A DNA stretch of 17,784 nt, taken from positions 1-17,784 of the forward strand of contig CAUDXH010000028.1 in the NCBI GenBank assembly GCA_958453305.1, in the 5' to 3' direction. The notes beneath the pieces are model-generated. The model ran no database searches and was not told the origin of the DNA. It saw nothing but the letters and a program-made list of their open reading frames with translations. This document shows, piece after piece, positions 1 to 6,435 of this stretch. Every line of letters begins with the position of its first letter. The stretch's first letter is position 1. The DNA comes from an uncultured Bacteroides sp. Lineage in GTDB: Bacteria; Bacteroidota; Bacteroidia; Bacteroidales; Bacteroidaceae. The position numbers were made by a program, and so were the translations under genes.

Positions 1-38
1 TTTATTTACTGCCAGAGCCGCTTAGGCTTGGCGAATTT

Positions 39-356
39 TTAACGAACTATTGTATGATTAATAGAGTCAAGGATTATTGGGCTTTTTAGTTGTTCTAAAG
101 ATTCTTGCATATAAACAAACTCTGGAAGATTCCTATTTTTATCTTCCTCTGTTCTACTTTGAACCTTAGTTCCAACTGGTAAATTTTGTAATCTGGAGAA
201 TGTTTCTTCCATAATGGCCTGTTCCAGCATATTTGTAGATTTAATCCTCAGTTCATCCTTAACAAAATTATAAGAATTAACTAACCATACAAATTGAACT
301 AATAATACAATTGATAGACCTAATATTGTAATAAATCTGATATAATATGTTTTCAT
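39..356 (-). pseudogene. Sensor histidine kinase, N-terminal fragment only
   Basis: The reading frame begins with a short cytoplasmic end, one strong membrane segment (about residues 8-28) and the start of a periplasmic sensor region, the usual opening of a two-component sensor kinase of Bacteroidales. It stops after 105 codons, so the second membrane segment, the HisKA His-box and the ATPase domain are all absent; such kinases are normally 400 residues or longer. In another frame, codons run from about 46 down to a TAA at 2-4, ending SLSGSGSK; this could be a remnant C-terminus, but I do not recognise it. The gene has its own canonical promoter and is divergent from the M16 protease. Recognition of the family rests on the N-terminal pattern only. 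It is broken inside the window, or interrupted by something beginning near position 40. Confidence 0.6.
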
Positions 357-371
357 TTAGCTGTTTTATTG

Positions 372-404
372 CAAAGTTAACAACATTAAGTATATATAAT
401 CAAA
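372..404 (-). promoter_or_regulatory. Bacteroidetes-type promoter of the sensor-kinase fragment
   Basis: Read on the minus strand, TTTG (401-404) is followed after 21 bp by TAACTTTG (372-379), matching the TTTG / TAnnTTTG pattern of Bacteroides primary-sigma promoters at the accepted spacing. The ATG is 15 bp further on. Unlike the two plus-strand promoters of the neighbouring genes, this one has a proper -33 element, so it needs no activator to explain it. Confidence 0.7.
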
Positions 405-423
405 GTTCCTCCAGAAAACTTCT

Positions 424-479
424 TAACCTAAAGATAACGTAGCGATAACATAAACTAATCTTCTTCGCACATACTTTTG
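424..479 (+). promoter_or_regulatory. Triple 11-bp TAAC operator plus -7 box ahead of the M16 protease
   Basis: TAAC occurs at 424-427, 435-438 and 446-449, exactly 11 bp apart; the last two are within GATAAC (433-438, 444-449). Exactly 22 bp after the last repeat lies TACTTTTG (472-479), a TAnnTTTG -7 box, and the ATG is at 519. No TTTG stands where the -33 element should be; the third repeat is there instead. The 11-bp phasing is what tandem OmpR/PhoB-family response regulators use. The same layout is found at 3428-3483. Confidence 0.7.
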
Positions 480-518
480 CAGCATAAGAATAACGAAATA
501 ACATAAAACATTTCAATT

Positions 519-3338
519 ATGAGAAGAATGATGAAACTGGCTTTTGTAGCCATCGCAGGTTTTGCCTGCATGCCGGTTGCTGTAAGGGCACAGCAGATGC
601 CTCCGGTACCGGTAGACAAGGAAGTGAGAATAGGTAAACTGGATAACGGACTTACATACTATATCCGTCATAATGAATATCCGAAGAACCAGGTGGACTT
701 CTATATCGCCCAGAAGGTGGGTAGTATCCTTGAAGAGGATAATCAGCGCGGATTGGCGCATTTCCTTGAGCATATGTGTTTCAACGGAACAAGGAACTTC
801 CCGGGCAGCTCTATGATTAAATGGCTGGAGTCTGTAGGTGTGAAGTTCGGTTATAATCTGAATGCCTATACGAGCATTGATGAAACTGTATATCGTATCT
901 CCAGTGTACCTACAGAACGTATCGGGGTACAGGATTCATGTCTGATGATTCTGTCCGACTGGGCTGACGGCCTCTTGCTCGAAGGTAAGGAGATAGACGA
1001 GGAACGTTCCGTTATACATGAGGAATGGAGAAGCCAGCTGCCTCCAAATATGAGAATAATGGAAAAACTGCTTCCAGAGATATATCCTGACAGCAGATAC
1101 GGACACCGTCTTCCTATAGGAACAATGGAAGTGGTGGACAATTTTCCGCATCAGGCTTTGCGCGACTATTATGAGAAGTGGTATCGTCCTGACTTGCAGG
1201 GTATAGTAGTGGTGGGTGACATTGATGTTGACCGCATAGAAGGCAAGATCAAGGAAATGTTCTCAAAGATTGAGAAACCTGTAAATCCGGCAGAAAGGCT
1301 TTACTTCCCGGTAGCCGACAATGAAAAGCCTATTGTCGCTTTCGGCTCGGATAAGGAGCAGGATAAATATGTGGCTCAGATTATGTTCAAGTATGATGTC
1401 CTGCCTGATTCATTGAAGGGCACAATGGCTGATGTTACAACAGCTTATCTGCTTGACATGGCCCATATGATGCTTCAGATAAGACTGAACGAACAGGGAC
1501 AGAAGGCGGATGCTCCGTTTGCGGCGGCTTCTGCATTTTATGGTGAGTTTATTATGGCAAAGACGAAACAGGCTTTCCAATTTGCTATGCTTCCAAAAGG
1601 CAACAGCTTCGACGAAGGGCTGAAGGCTGTCTATCGTGAGGCTCTTCGTGCCAAGAGGGGAGGATTTACCGCCACTGAATATGCGCGTTGCCGTACAGAG
1701 TATCTTTCTCTGCTTGAAAAGGCATACAACAACCGCAACCAGCAGGAAAACAAGACTCTTGCAGAATCGTATGTGCGTAATTTCATCGACAAGAAGCCTA
1801 TACCGGGTATAGAGACGGAATATCAGATGATGAGCATGATTGTGAACCAGATACCTGTGGAAGCTGTAAATCAGGTGTTCTCGCAGATTGTTTCGGACAA
1901 GAACCTGGTTGTTCTCGGTATGATGCCTGCACGCGAAGGTGAAACCTGTCCTAAGGATGAAGATATACTTGCATTGCTTTCTCAGGTGGAAGCCGAAAAC
2001 ATTGCTCCTTACGTGGATAATGTGAAGAATGAGCCTCTGATAAGCGAATTGCCTGTTGCCGGAAAAGTGGTGAAGGAAAACATGCTTTCTGATGCCGGAG
2101 CCAAGGAATGGATTCTTTCAAACGGTGCGAAGGTTATATTGAAGAAGACTGATTTCAAGGCTGACGAAATCAATATGATGGCTGTGGCAAAAGGCGGTAC
2201 TTCGGTTTATGGAAACGACAAGACAGCGGACTTGATGTTTATGCCTGCTGTATTGGAACAGCATGGATTGGGAAATTTTACTAATTCCGATCTTTCAAAA
2301 CTACTTGCCGGGAAACAGCTTTCTCTGAAAATTACGTTGGATGACTATGTACGCAGCCTGTCCGGAAACACTACTCCTAAGGACCTGAAGACTTATATGG
2401 AAATGATATACATGACCTTCACCGGACTGACAGTAACACCGGATGAATTTGTCGCCATGCAGAATCTTTATAAAGGAGTTATTCAGAATCAGGAACAGAA
2501 TCCGAGCTTCGTATTCCAGAAGAAGGTGCAGGAGTTCCTTTACGCTTCACCCAACAAGCAGGTGTTCGGTGTAAGTGATATAGAGAAGGCAAACCGTGAG
2601 AATATCCTTTCCATCATCCGTGAGCAGCTTGCCAATTCAACCGAGTTTACATTTGTATTCAGCGGAAACTTTGATGAAGCGGAATTAAAGACACTGGTTG
2701 AGCAGTACATAGCCTCCCTGCCTTCTGTAAAGGGAAAGAAACAGGAACTGAAACATAACAGTGCGGTTGAAATCAAGGCTGGTAGCGAAGAGAAGGAGTT
2801 TGCCATGAAGATGGAAGTACCTCAGGGAAGTGCGGCCGTTGTAATCAGCGGAAAGATGCCTTATTCATTCAAGAACAGGCTGATGGCTACCATGTCGGCA
2901 CAGATAATATCTACACGCCTTCTGAATGAAGTCCGTGAGAAGGAAGGTGCTGTATATAGCATATATACCCAGGGCTCTCAGGAAAGACTCTCGGAAATGT
3001 CAGTTACATATCAGACTGTATTCCAGGTTAAGCCTGAAAAGAAAGACCGTGCGCTTGAAATCATCCGCAGCGAGTTTGAGAAACTGGCAAAAGAAACACC
3101 TGTAGAGGAACTTGATAAGGTGAAGGAGTTTATGGTGAAGCAAATCACTGAAGACGAGCATACCAACAGCTACTGGTGCTCGATGATGGCCGGCAACGAG
3201 CTTCTGCCTTCCGGAATCTGTGTAAAGGCTGAACAGACCATACTGTCCATTACATCAGAAGAACTGTCCGGCTATGTTAATGAGGTAATGAAGCAGAATA
3301 ACTATAGGGTTCTGGTAATGATGCCAGAAGGTAAATAG
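519..3338 (+). CDS. Periplasmic M16 family zinc metalloprotease (pitrilysin-like)
   Basis: A 939-residue secreted peptidase. An N-terminal signal peptide ends near AVRAQ (residues 21-25). The inverted zinc motif HFLEH is at 81-85, in the context GLAHFLEHMCFNGT, and the partner acidic motif EERSVIHEEW is at 161-170; by alignment with pitrilysin, His81, His85 and Glu169 should bind zinc and Glu84 act as base. The length fits the two-halves M16 layout: an active half, an M16_C domain (about 190-370), then a second half without an HxxEH motif that forms the other side of the chamber. Such enzymes degrade peptides and unfolded proteins in the envelope. The gene is monocistronic: activator-type promoter upstream, terminator downstream. 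It is intact although both neighbours are broken. Isoleucine ATA codons are common in it (8 of the first 21), against 5 of 26 in proC. Confidence 0.93.
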   Translation: MRRMMKLAFVAIAGFACMPVAVRAQQMPPVPVDKEVRIGKLDNGLTYYIRHNEYPKNQVDFYIAQKVGSILEEDNQRGLAHFLEHMCFNGTRNFPGSSMIKWLESVGVKFGYNLNAYTSIDETVYRISSVPTERIGVQDSCLMILSDWADGLLLEGKEIDEERSVIHEEWRSQLPPNMRIMEKLLPEIYPDSRYGHRLPIGTMEVVDNFPHQALRDYYEKWYRPDLQGIVVVGDIDVDRIEGKIKEMFSKIEKPVNPAERLYFPVADNEKPIVAFGSDKEQDKYVAQIMFKYDVLPDSLKGTMADVTTAYLLDMAHMMLQIRLNEQGQKADAPFAAASAFYGEFIMAKTKQAFQFAMLPKGNSFDEGLKAVYREALRAKRGGFTATEYARCRTEYLSLLEKAYNNRNQQENKTLAESYVRNFIDKKPIPGIETEYQMMSMIVNQIPVEAVNQVFSQIVSDKNLVVLGMMPAREGETCPKDEDILALLSQVEAENIAPYVDNVKNEPLISELPVAGKVVKENMLSDAGAKEWILSNGAKVILKKTDFKADEINMMAVAKGGTSVYGNDKTADLMFMPAVLEQHGLGNFTNSDLSKLLAGKQLSLKITLDDYVRSLSGNTTPKDLKTYMEMIYMTFTGLTVTPDEFVAMQNLYKGVIQNQEQNPSFVFQKKVQEFLYASPNKQVFGVSDIEKANRENILSIIREQLANSTEFTFVFSGNFDEAELKTLVEQYIASLPSVKGKKQELKHNSAVEIKAGSEEKEFAMKMEVPQGSAAVVISGKMPYSFKNRLMATMSAQIISTRLLNEVREKEGAVYSIYTQGSQERLSEMSVTYQTVFQVKPEKKDRALEIIRSEFEKLAKETPVEELDKVKEFMVKQITEDEHTNSYWCSMMAGNELLPSGICVKAEQTILSITSEELSGYVNEVMKQNNYRVLVMMPEGK

Positions 3339-3347
3339 GGTATATGG

Positions 3348-3384
3348 ATTAAAGAGGGTGCGGTTCACATCCTCTTTAATTTTT
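3348..3384 (+). terminator. Rho-independent terminator of the M16 protease gene
   Basis: ATTAAAGAGG (3348-3357) pairs perfectly with CCTCTTTAAT (3371-3380) across a 13-nt loop and runs into a T tract. It starts 10 bp after the TAG stop, separating the protease from the tolC remnant. Confidence 0.8.
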
Positions 3385-3427
3385 ACTCAATTGATTTAAT
3401 TGTAAGATAAACAAAAGTGTATTCTCT

Positions 3428-3483
3428 TAACTTACAGATAACATTTGGATAACCTCAATCTTCTTTCTGCCTTTATATTTTTG
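3428..3483 (+). promoter_or_regulatory. Triple 11-bp TAAC operator plus -7 box ahead of tolC remnant
   Basis: TAAC occurs at 3428-3431, 3439-3442 and 3450-3453, with GATAAC at 3437-3442 and 3448-3453. After exactly 22 bp comes TATTTTTG (3476-3483), a TAnnTTTG box, with the ATG at 3510. As at 424-479, there is no TTTG -33 element. Repeat phase, repeat-to-box distance and missing -33 are identical at both sites while the spacer bases between them differ, which argues for selection on the pattern. Confidence 0.7.
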
Positions 3484-3509
3484 TGGTGAACAAATAAAAA
3501 TGATTAAAG

Positions 3510-3856
3510 ATGAAAAGATTGACATTTATACTAGTTATTGTCGGATTGATTTTCCATTTCGAATATGGATATTCACAAGAAAAAAAATGGACTCTTTCGG
3601 AGTGCATTGATTATGCGGTAACACACAATATAGAGATAAAACAAAGCGACAATCAGATTCAAAATCTGAAAGTAGAGAAGAATACATTAAGAAACAGTTT
3701 CCTCCCGGATTTGAATGCAGGTGCTTCGCAGAACTTTACATTCGGTCGTTCGCTAAACCAGAGTAATACATACGAGAGCAGTCACAGGCAAAATATACTT
3801 ACCTGCTGAAAGACCGTGTGCTTACTTTCTACTCCTGCTCTTCACTAACCGATTAA
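3510..3856 (+). pseudogene. TolC-family outer-membrane efflux protein, internally deleted and frameshifted
   Basis: The start is a normal TolC-family protein: signal peptide ending at YSQ (about residue 22), then KKWTLSECIDYAVTHNIEI and NLNAGASQ/FGRS-type motifs of the first helical repeat. The frame leaves family sequence after about residue 90 (NTYE) and stops at 3807-3809. In another frame, from about 3776 to the TAA at 3854-3856, the codons read QAKYTYLLKDRVLTFY, which matches the usual end of Bacteroidetes TolC proteins (Q-A-K-Y, then K-x-R/K-V-L-x-F-Y). Intact members have roughly 430-480 residues, so about 1 kb of the middle is missing and the join is out of frame. The C-terminal match is from memory of the family, not an alignment. 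No adaptor or transporter partner gene follows; proC comes next. Confidence 0.68.
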
Positions 3857-3913
3857 GAACTTCCGCTTAGCATCATTTCTCCCGTTTTACTCGGATATTC
3901 CGGAGATTTTTGC

Positions 3914-3921
3914 TAAGTTTG
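3914..3921 (+). promoter_or_regulatory. Possible -7 box of proC
   Basis: TAAGTTTG matches TAnnTTTG, 22 bp before the proC ATG. No convincing TTTG -33 element lies 19-21 bp upstream, so the promoter may be weak or this may be chance. Confidence 0.4.
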
Positions 3922-3943
3922 TCTCAACCAAATCATCCAATTT

Positions 3944-4717
3944 ATGAAAGTAGCAATCATCGGAGCCGGCAACATGGGCGGAGCAATAGCACGCGGACTG
4001 GCAAGTGGACATTATATCAAAGCGGAAGAAATTTCCGTATCAAATCCAAGCAACGGAAAACTGGAGGCTCTCAAAGCCGAATACCCGGATATCCATATCA
4101 CCAACAGTAACCAAGAGGCTGCAACCAATGCGGATATTGTCATTGTTGCCGTAAAGCCCTGGAAAGTGGAAGAGGTATTAAAGCCTTTACGCCTCCGCCG
4201 TCCTCAGATTCTGATTTCTGTGGCAGCCGGAATGAGTTTCGAGCAGCTGGCTCATTTTGTTGACCCGGAAATGCCTATCTTCCGTGTCATCCCTAACACA
4301 GCCATTGCCGAACGTGCCAGCATGACGCTGATTGCTGCACGTAATGCTTCTGAAAGCCAGCAGCAAACCATGCTCGACTTGTTCAATGAAATGGGGCTTG
4401 CCATCCTGATTGAAGAAAAGTTATTGGCTGCCGGAACCTCCCTTGCATCGTGCGGCATTGCCTATGTCTTGAAGTACATACAGGCAGCCATGCAGGCAGG
4501 TATTGAGATGGGCATACGCCCTAAAGATGCCATGACCATCGTGGCACAGTCGGTAGAGGGGGCTGCCCAGTTGCTTTTGAACAATGAACATACGCACCCG
4601 GCTTTGGAAATAGAAAAGGTTACTACTCCGGGAGGAATTACCATAAAAGGGGTCAACGAACTGGAACATAACGGTTTCACCTCTGCCGTAATCAAGGCAC
4701 TTAAAGCTAGCTTGTAA
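3944..4717 (+). CDS. proC: Pyrroline-5-carboxylate reductase
   Basis: ProC performs the last step of proline synthesis in the cytoplasm, reducing 1-pyrroline-5-carboxylate to proline with NAD(P)H. The 257-residue product has the N-terminal Rossmann motif GAGNMGGA (7-14), the VAVKP segment that closes the nucleotide fold, the second conserved block FRVIPNTA, and the C-terminal signature TTPGGITIKGVNELE (about 227-241). Length is normal for the family. It appears to be transcribed alone, with a -7-like box just upstream and a perfect hairpin just downstream. From general knowledge, proC of Bacteroides often sits beside arginine biosynthesis genes; here its upstream neighbour is the tolC remnant instead. 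Confidence 0.95.
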   Translation: MKVAIIGAGNMGGAIARGLASGHYIKAEEISVSNPSNGKLEALKAEYPDIHITNSNQEAATNADIVIVAVKPWKVEEVLKPLRLRRPQILISVAAGMSFEQLAHFVDPEMPIFRVIPNTAIAERASMTLIAARNASESQQQTMLDLFNEMGLAILIEEKLLAAGTSLASCGIAYVLKYIQAAMQAGIEMGIRPKDAMTIVAQSVEGAAQLLLNNEHTHPALEIEKVTTPGGITIKGVNELEHNGFTSAVIKALKASL

Positions 4718-4730
4718 GCTTTTTAATACA

Positions 4731-4765
4731 TCTGCCACGGCTGGAAGAAATCCTACCGTGGCAGA
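4731..4765 (+). terminator. Hairpin after proC, probable terminator
   Basis: TCTGCCACGG (4731-4740) and CCGTGGCAGA (4756-4765) form a perfect 10-bp stem with a 15-nt loop, 13 bp after the proC stop. There is no real T tract on either strand, so it may instead be an RNA 3'-end stabiliser or the leader of the next gene. Confidence 0.5.
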
Positions 4766-4798
4766 CAGCCATTACCTAATTTCTTAAATCTTTTTGCT

Positions 4799-5026
4799 AT
4801 GAGACGCAATATCCTTATCACAATGGCCATCTTAATCCTGACTGGATTTGCCATTTCCGGTTTTTTCGGAGCAATAGGCGGTATTTTTATAGCCGCCATT
4901 ATGGGTATGATTTATGGTGCAGTCAAGCATAGCAAACCTTTTATCAAATGGTCTGCCGCAGCATTGGTCATTTCCATTGTCTGCATCATCCTCTTTTACT
5001 TCTGTCTGGTCACTTCTCCCATGTAA
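4799..5026 (+). CDS. Small integral membrane protein, unknown function
   Basis: A 75-residue, very hydrophobic protein. Hydrophobic stretches cover about residues 5-22, 23-41 (Gly-rich, GAIGGIFIAAIMGMIYG) and 50-71, separated by a short charged loop KHSKP (about 43-47), so two or three membrane helices are likely. No motif suggests an activity. It lies between a hairpin that should end the proC transcript and a convergent gene, and I saw no clear promoter before it. Initiation at the ATG at 4799 is supported by the Arg-rich N-terminus that precedes the first helix. I do not recognise the family. Confidence 0.65.
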   Translation: MRRNILITMAILILTGFAISGFFGAIGGIFIAAIMGMIYGAVKHSKPFIKWSAAALVISIVCIILFYFCLVTSPM

Positions 5027-5040
5027 GTTTCCCGACATAA

Positions 5041-5116
5041 GAAAACAAAAGCAGAGACACCGAACTGCAGCACCCCATGTTACAAGAAGGGAACAACTGT
5101 ACTTCTATGTCTCTGC
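5041..5116 (-). terminator. Probable terminator of the His-rich protein gene
   Basis: On the minus strand GCAGAGACA (5116-5108) pairs with TGTCTCTGC (5059-5051) and is followed by TTTTGTTTTC (5050-5041). The 9-bp stem is perfect but the loop is about 48 nt, long for a classical terminator, so confidence is moderate. Confidence 0.5.
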
Positions 5117-5148
5117 CCGTATATTCAGAAAGCTAAATCACTCTTTAC

Positions 5149-5700
5149 TCAATCATCGTCGTCGTCATCATCATCGTCATCATAATCACGATAATGCTTA
5201 TGATGGTGCTTATGATGTTTATGATGTTTATGATATTTATGATGCTTGTGATGCTTATGAGGTTTATGGTGATACCGGTCATGACGCTCACAGTACGAAT
5301 TATAATAATTATGCCAACAGTCACTGTGATGATGAATCCGGTCGTAAAAATGACGATAGTGCGCAGAGCCGGGACGCAGACCTATTTCAATCAAGACACG
5401 ATCCCATCCATAGCGGCGGTAACGCTTGTAATAGTTACACACATCGTGCATCTTCCTGCCTGAACTCTTGGATATTTCCAGCGCAATGCCTACATTTCCC
5501 CAGTCGCGGCCGCAAAGCCGGTAATAATTATCCAGCAGACGATTCGACACGCCATACTCAACACATAAGCGTTTCCGATAATCCGATAATTCCACATCGG
5601 CATAACGGTTTGCTCTGCCGATAAAAATAGAAATACCATCTTGAGCTGACAAGGTAAATATCGTCAGCAGGAAAAACAACAATAAACTGATTCGTTTCAT
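5149..5700 (-). CDS. Secreted His-rich protein with poly-Asp end, unknown function
   Basis: The start at 5700 gives a standard signal peptide (MKRISLLL... ending TLSAQ, residues 1-20) and a 183-residue precursor; an upstream in-frame ATG adds 25 residues that spoil the signal. The folded part (about 21-130) is rich in Tyr, Arg and Cys (Cys46, 63, 88, 128, 137), with motifs CGRDWGNVGIALEI and YGWDRVLIEIGLRPG; I do not know its fold. The tail (144-169) is a run of HHK units with 16 His in 26 residues, then YRDY and ten consecutive Asp at the C-terminus. The tail DNA is a degenerate 9-bp tandem repeat followed by a GAT/GAC run. Such tails commonly bind Ni, Zn or Cu, which would suggest periplasmic metal storage or buffering. 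That is inference; no transporter or metal regulator is adjacent. Confidence 0.75.
   Translation of the reverse strand: MKRISLLLFFLLTIFTLSAQDGISIFIGRANRYADVELSDYRKRLCVEYGVSNRLLDNYYRLCGRDWGNVGIALEISKSSGRKMHDVCNYYKRYRRYGWDRVLIEIGLRPGSAHYRHFYDRIHHHSDCWHNYYNSYCERHDRYHHKPHKHHKHHKYHKHHKHHKHHHKHYRDYDDDDDDDDDD
5152..5275. repeat. Trinucleotide and 9-bp tandem repeats coding the His/Asp tail
   Basis: Positions 5152-5181 are ten ATC/GTC triplets (Asp codons on the minus strand). From about 5191 to 5265 the sequence repeats a 9-bp unit like ATGATGCTT or ATGATGTTT (His-His-Lys). All units are multiples of three, so slippage would change tail length without breaking the frame. Confidence 0.85.
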
Positions 5701-5802
5701 ATACGTCCGTTTTTTAGTCAGGTGATATAAGTTGCACAAACAGCCCACCAGAACCCGTCCGATGCCCAAGTACACACCCTACATTATAACTTACTTAAAA
5801 GC

Positions 5803-5837
5803 GGATGAAGAAAACAGGATCTGTTTTTTACTCATCC
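5803..5837 (-). terminator. Compound hairpin, probable terminator of the small lipoprotein gene
   Basis: GGATGA (5803-5808) pairs with TCATCC (5832-5837), and inside it AAAACAG (5811-5817) pairs with CTGTTTT (5821-5827) around the loop GAT. It lies 31 bp after the lipoprotein stop and, on the minus strand, is followed by GCTTTTAAG. The T tract is short, so termination efficiency is uncertain. Confidence 0.5.
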
Positions 5838-5867
5838 AAACGAAGGTCTCCGACTGAACCTTGCTCT

Positions 5868-6083
5868 TTATTTCTTCAGTTTTACACCAGCCTCATCCAA
5901 AGCATCTTTCAAATCTTCTGCTCCGTCTTCTAACTGATCTTGAGCTTCGTCAATTGCATCCTCCATAGATTCTTTCACCTCTTCAAGACGGTCTTCCATC
6001 TTTTCCTTTGCTGTTTTTTCTCTACATGAAGCAAACGCAAATACCATTGTACATGCCAGTGCGGCAAACATTAATTTTTTCAT
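5868..6083 (-). CDS. Small acidic helical lipoprotein, unknown function
   Basis: The ATG at 6083 gives a 71-residue precursor with a lipoprotein signal, MKKLMFAALA followed by a lipobox FASC with Cys20 as the lipidated residue; an earlier in-frame ATG only adds an AT-rich leader translation. The mature part (about 51 residues) is nearly all charged with regularly spaced Leu, Met and Ala (EKMEDRLEEVKESMEDAIDEA), so it should be a single amphipathic helix or coiled coil, strongly acidic until the Lys-rich end VKLKK. It resembles small coiled-coil envelope lipoproteins in general form, but I cannot assign a family. It has its own promoter and downstream hairpin, so it is a single-gene unit. Confidence 0.75.
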   Translation of the reverse strand: MKKLMFAALACTMVFAFASCREKTAKEKMEDRLEEVKESMEDAIDEAQDQLEDGAEDLKDALDEAGVKLKK

Positions 6084-6122
6084 AATCTTCAATTTAACAT
6101 TAAATATTAATTTAATAAAAAT

Positions 6123-6154
6123 CAAATATAGGGAGGTATTTTGACTTTTGCAAG
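6123..6154 (-). promoter_or_regulatory. Promoter of the small acidic lipoprotein
   Basis: On the minus strand CTTG (6154-6151) is followed after 20 bp by TATATTTG (6130-6123), a perfect TAnnTTTG box. The -33 match is three of four. The start codon is about 40 bp downstream. Confidence 0.6.
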
Positions 6155-6251
6155 CGAATAAGAGGTTTTTATGTTATTTCAACAAGCCGTTCTATTAGAT
6201 TAACGTTTGTAAATTTCCAAAATTTACTGCATAAAATAAGCACTTAAATTA

Positions 6252-6274
6252 GAGAAAAACGGTAGTTCGCTACC
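6252..6274 (-). terminator. Second, smaller terminator-like hairpin
   Basis: On the minus strand GGTAG-CGAA-CTACC (6274-6261) is followed by GTTTTTCTC. The stem is only 5 bp but the tetraloop is compact. It lies about 37 bp beyond the main MATE terminator and may be a backup, or the end of a very short RNA. Confidence 0.4.
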
Positions 6275-6310
6275 TTCATTATTTACATTGTCAAACGTGT
6301 CTGTCCGGGT

Positions 6311-6352
6311 AAGAAAAACGCCTTGACATTTGAGGCAAACCGTCAAGGCGTT
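6311..6352 (-). terminator. Terminator of the MATE transporter gene
   Basis: AACGCCTTGAC (6317-6327) and GTCAAGGCGTT (6342-6352) form a perfect 11-bp stem with a 14-nt loop. Read on the minus strand the stem runs into a T tract (TTTTTCTT), 83 bp after the MATE stop. Confidence 0.8.
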
Positions 6353-6435
6353 CCGGCCGACTTGCCAAAGCGTTTATACTGAAATAACGAAGTATTTTTC
6401 TCATTGTCCTGCTGAAGCCGAAAATCAGAACTGAA

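Larger units (their letters stand above)
6084..6435. other. 352-bp intergenic region: one promoter, two minus-strand terminators
   Basis: This gap contains the lipoprotein promoter (6123-6154) and, from the other side, two terminator-like hairpins (6252-6274 and 6311-6352) downstream of the MATE gene. The roughly 100 bp from 6155 to 6251 are AT-rich and show no reading frame, promoter match or clear structure. Confidence 0.6.

Noticed and set aside
1..42. Plus-strand open frame ending at the TAA at 40-42, possible end of a transposase or other gene
   Set aside because: Only 13 codons are visible, with no recognisable family sequence, so it cannot be supported from this window.
5191..5275. 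CRISPR-like short repeats
   Set aside because: Units are 9 bp, degenerate, without spacers, and inside a coding sequence; they are codon repeats for His-His-Lys.
4914..5624. Plus-strand open frames over the His-rich gene, including one rich in Met/Ile
   Set aside because: They are the complementary reading of His (CAT) and Asp (GAT) codon runs; the minus frame has a proper signal peptide and fits far better.
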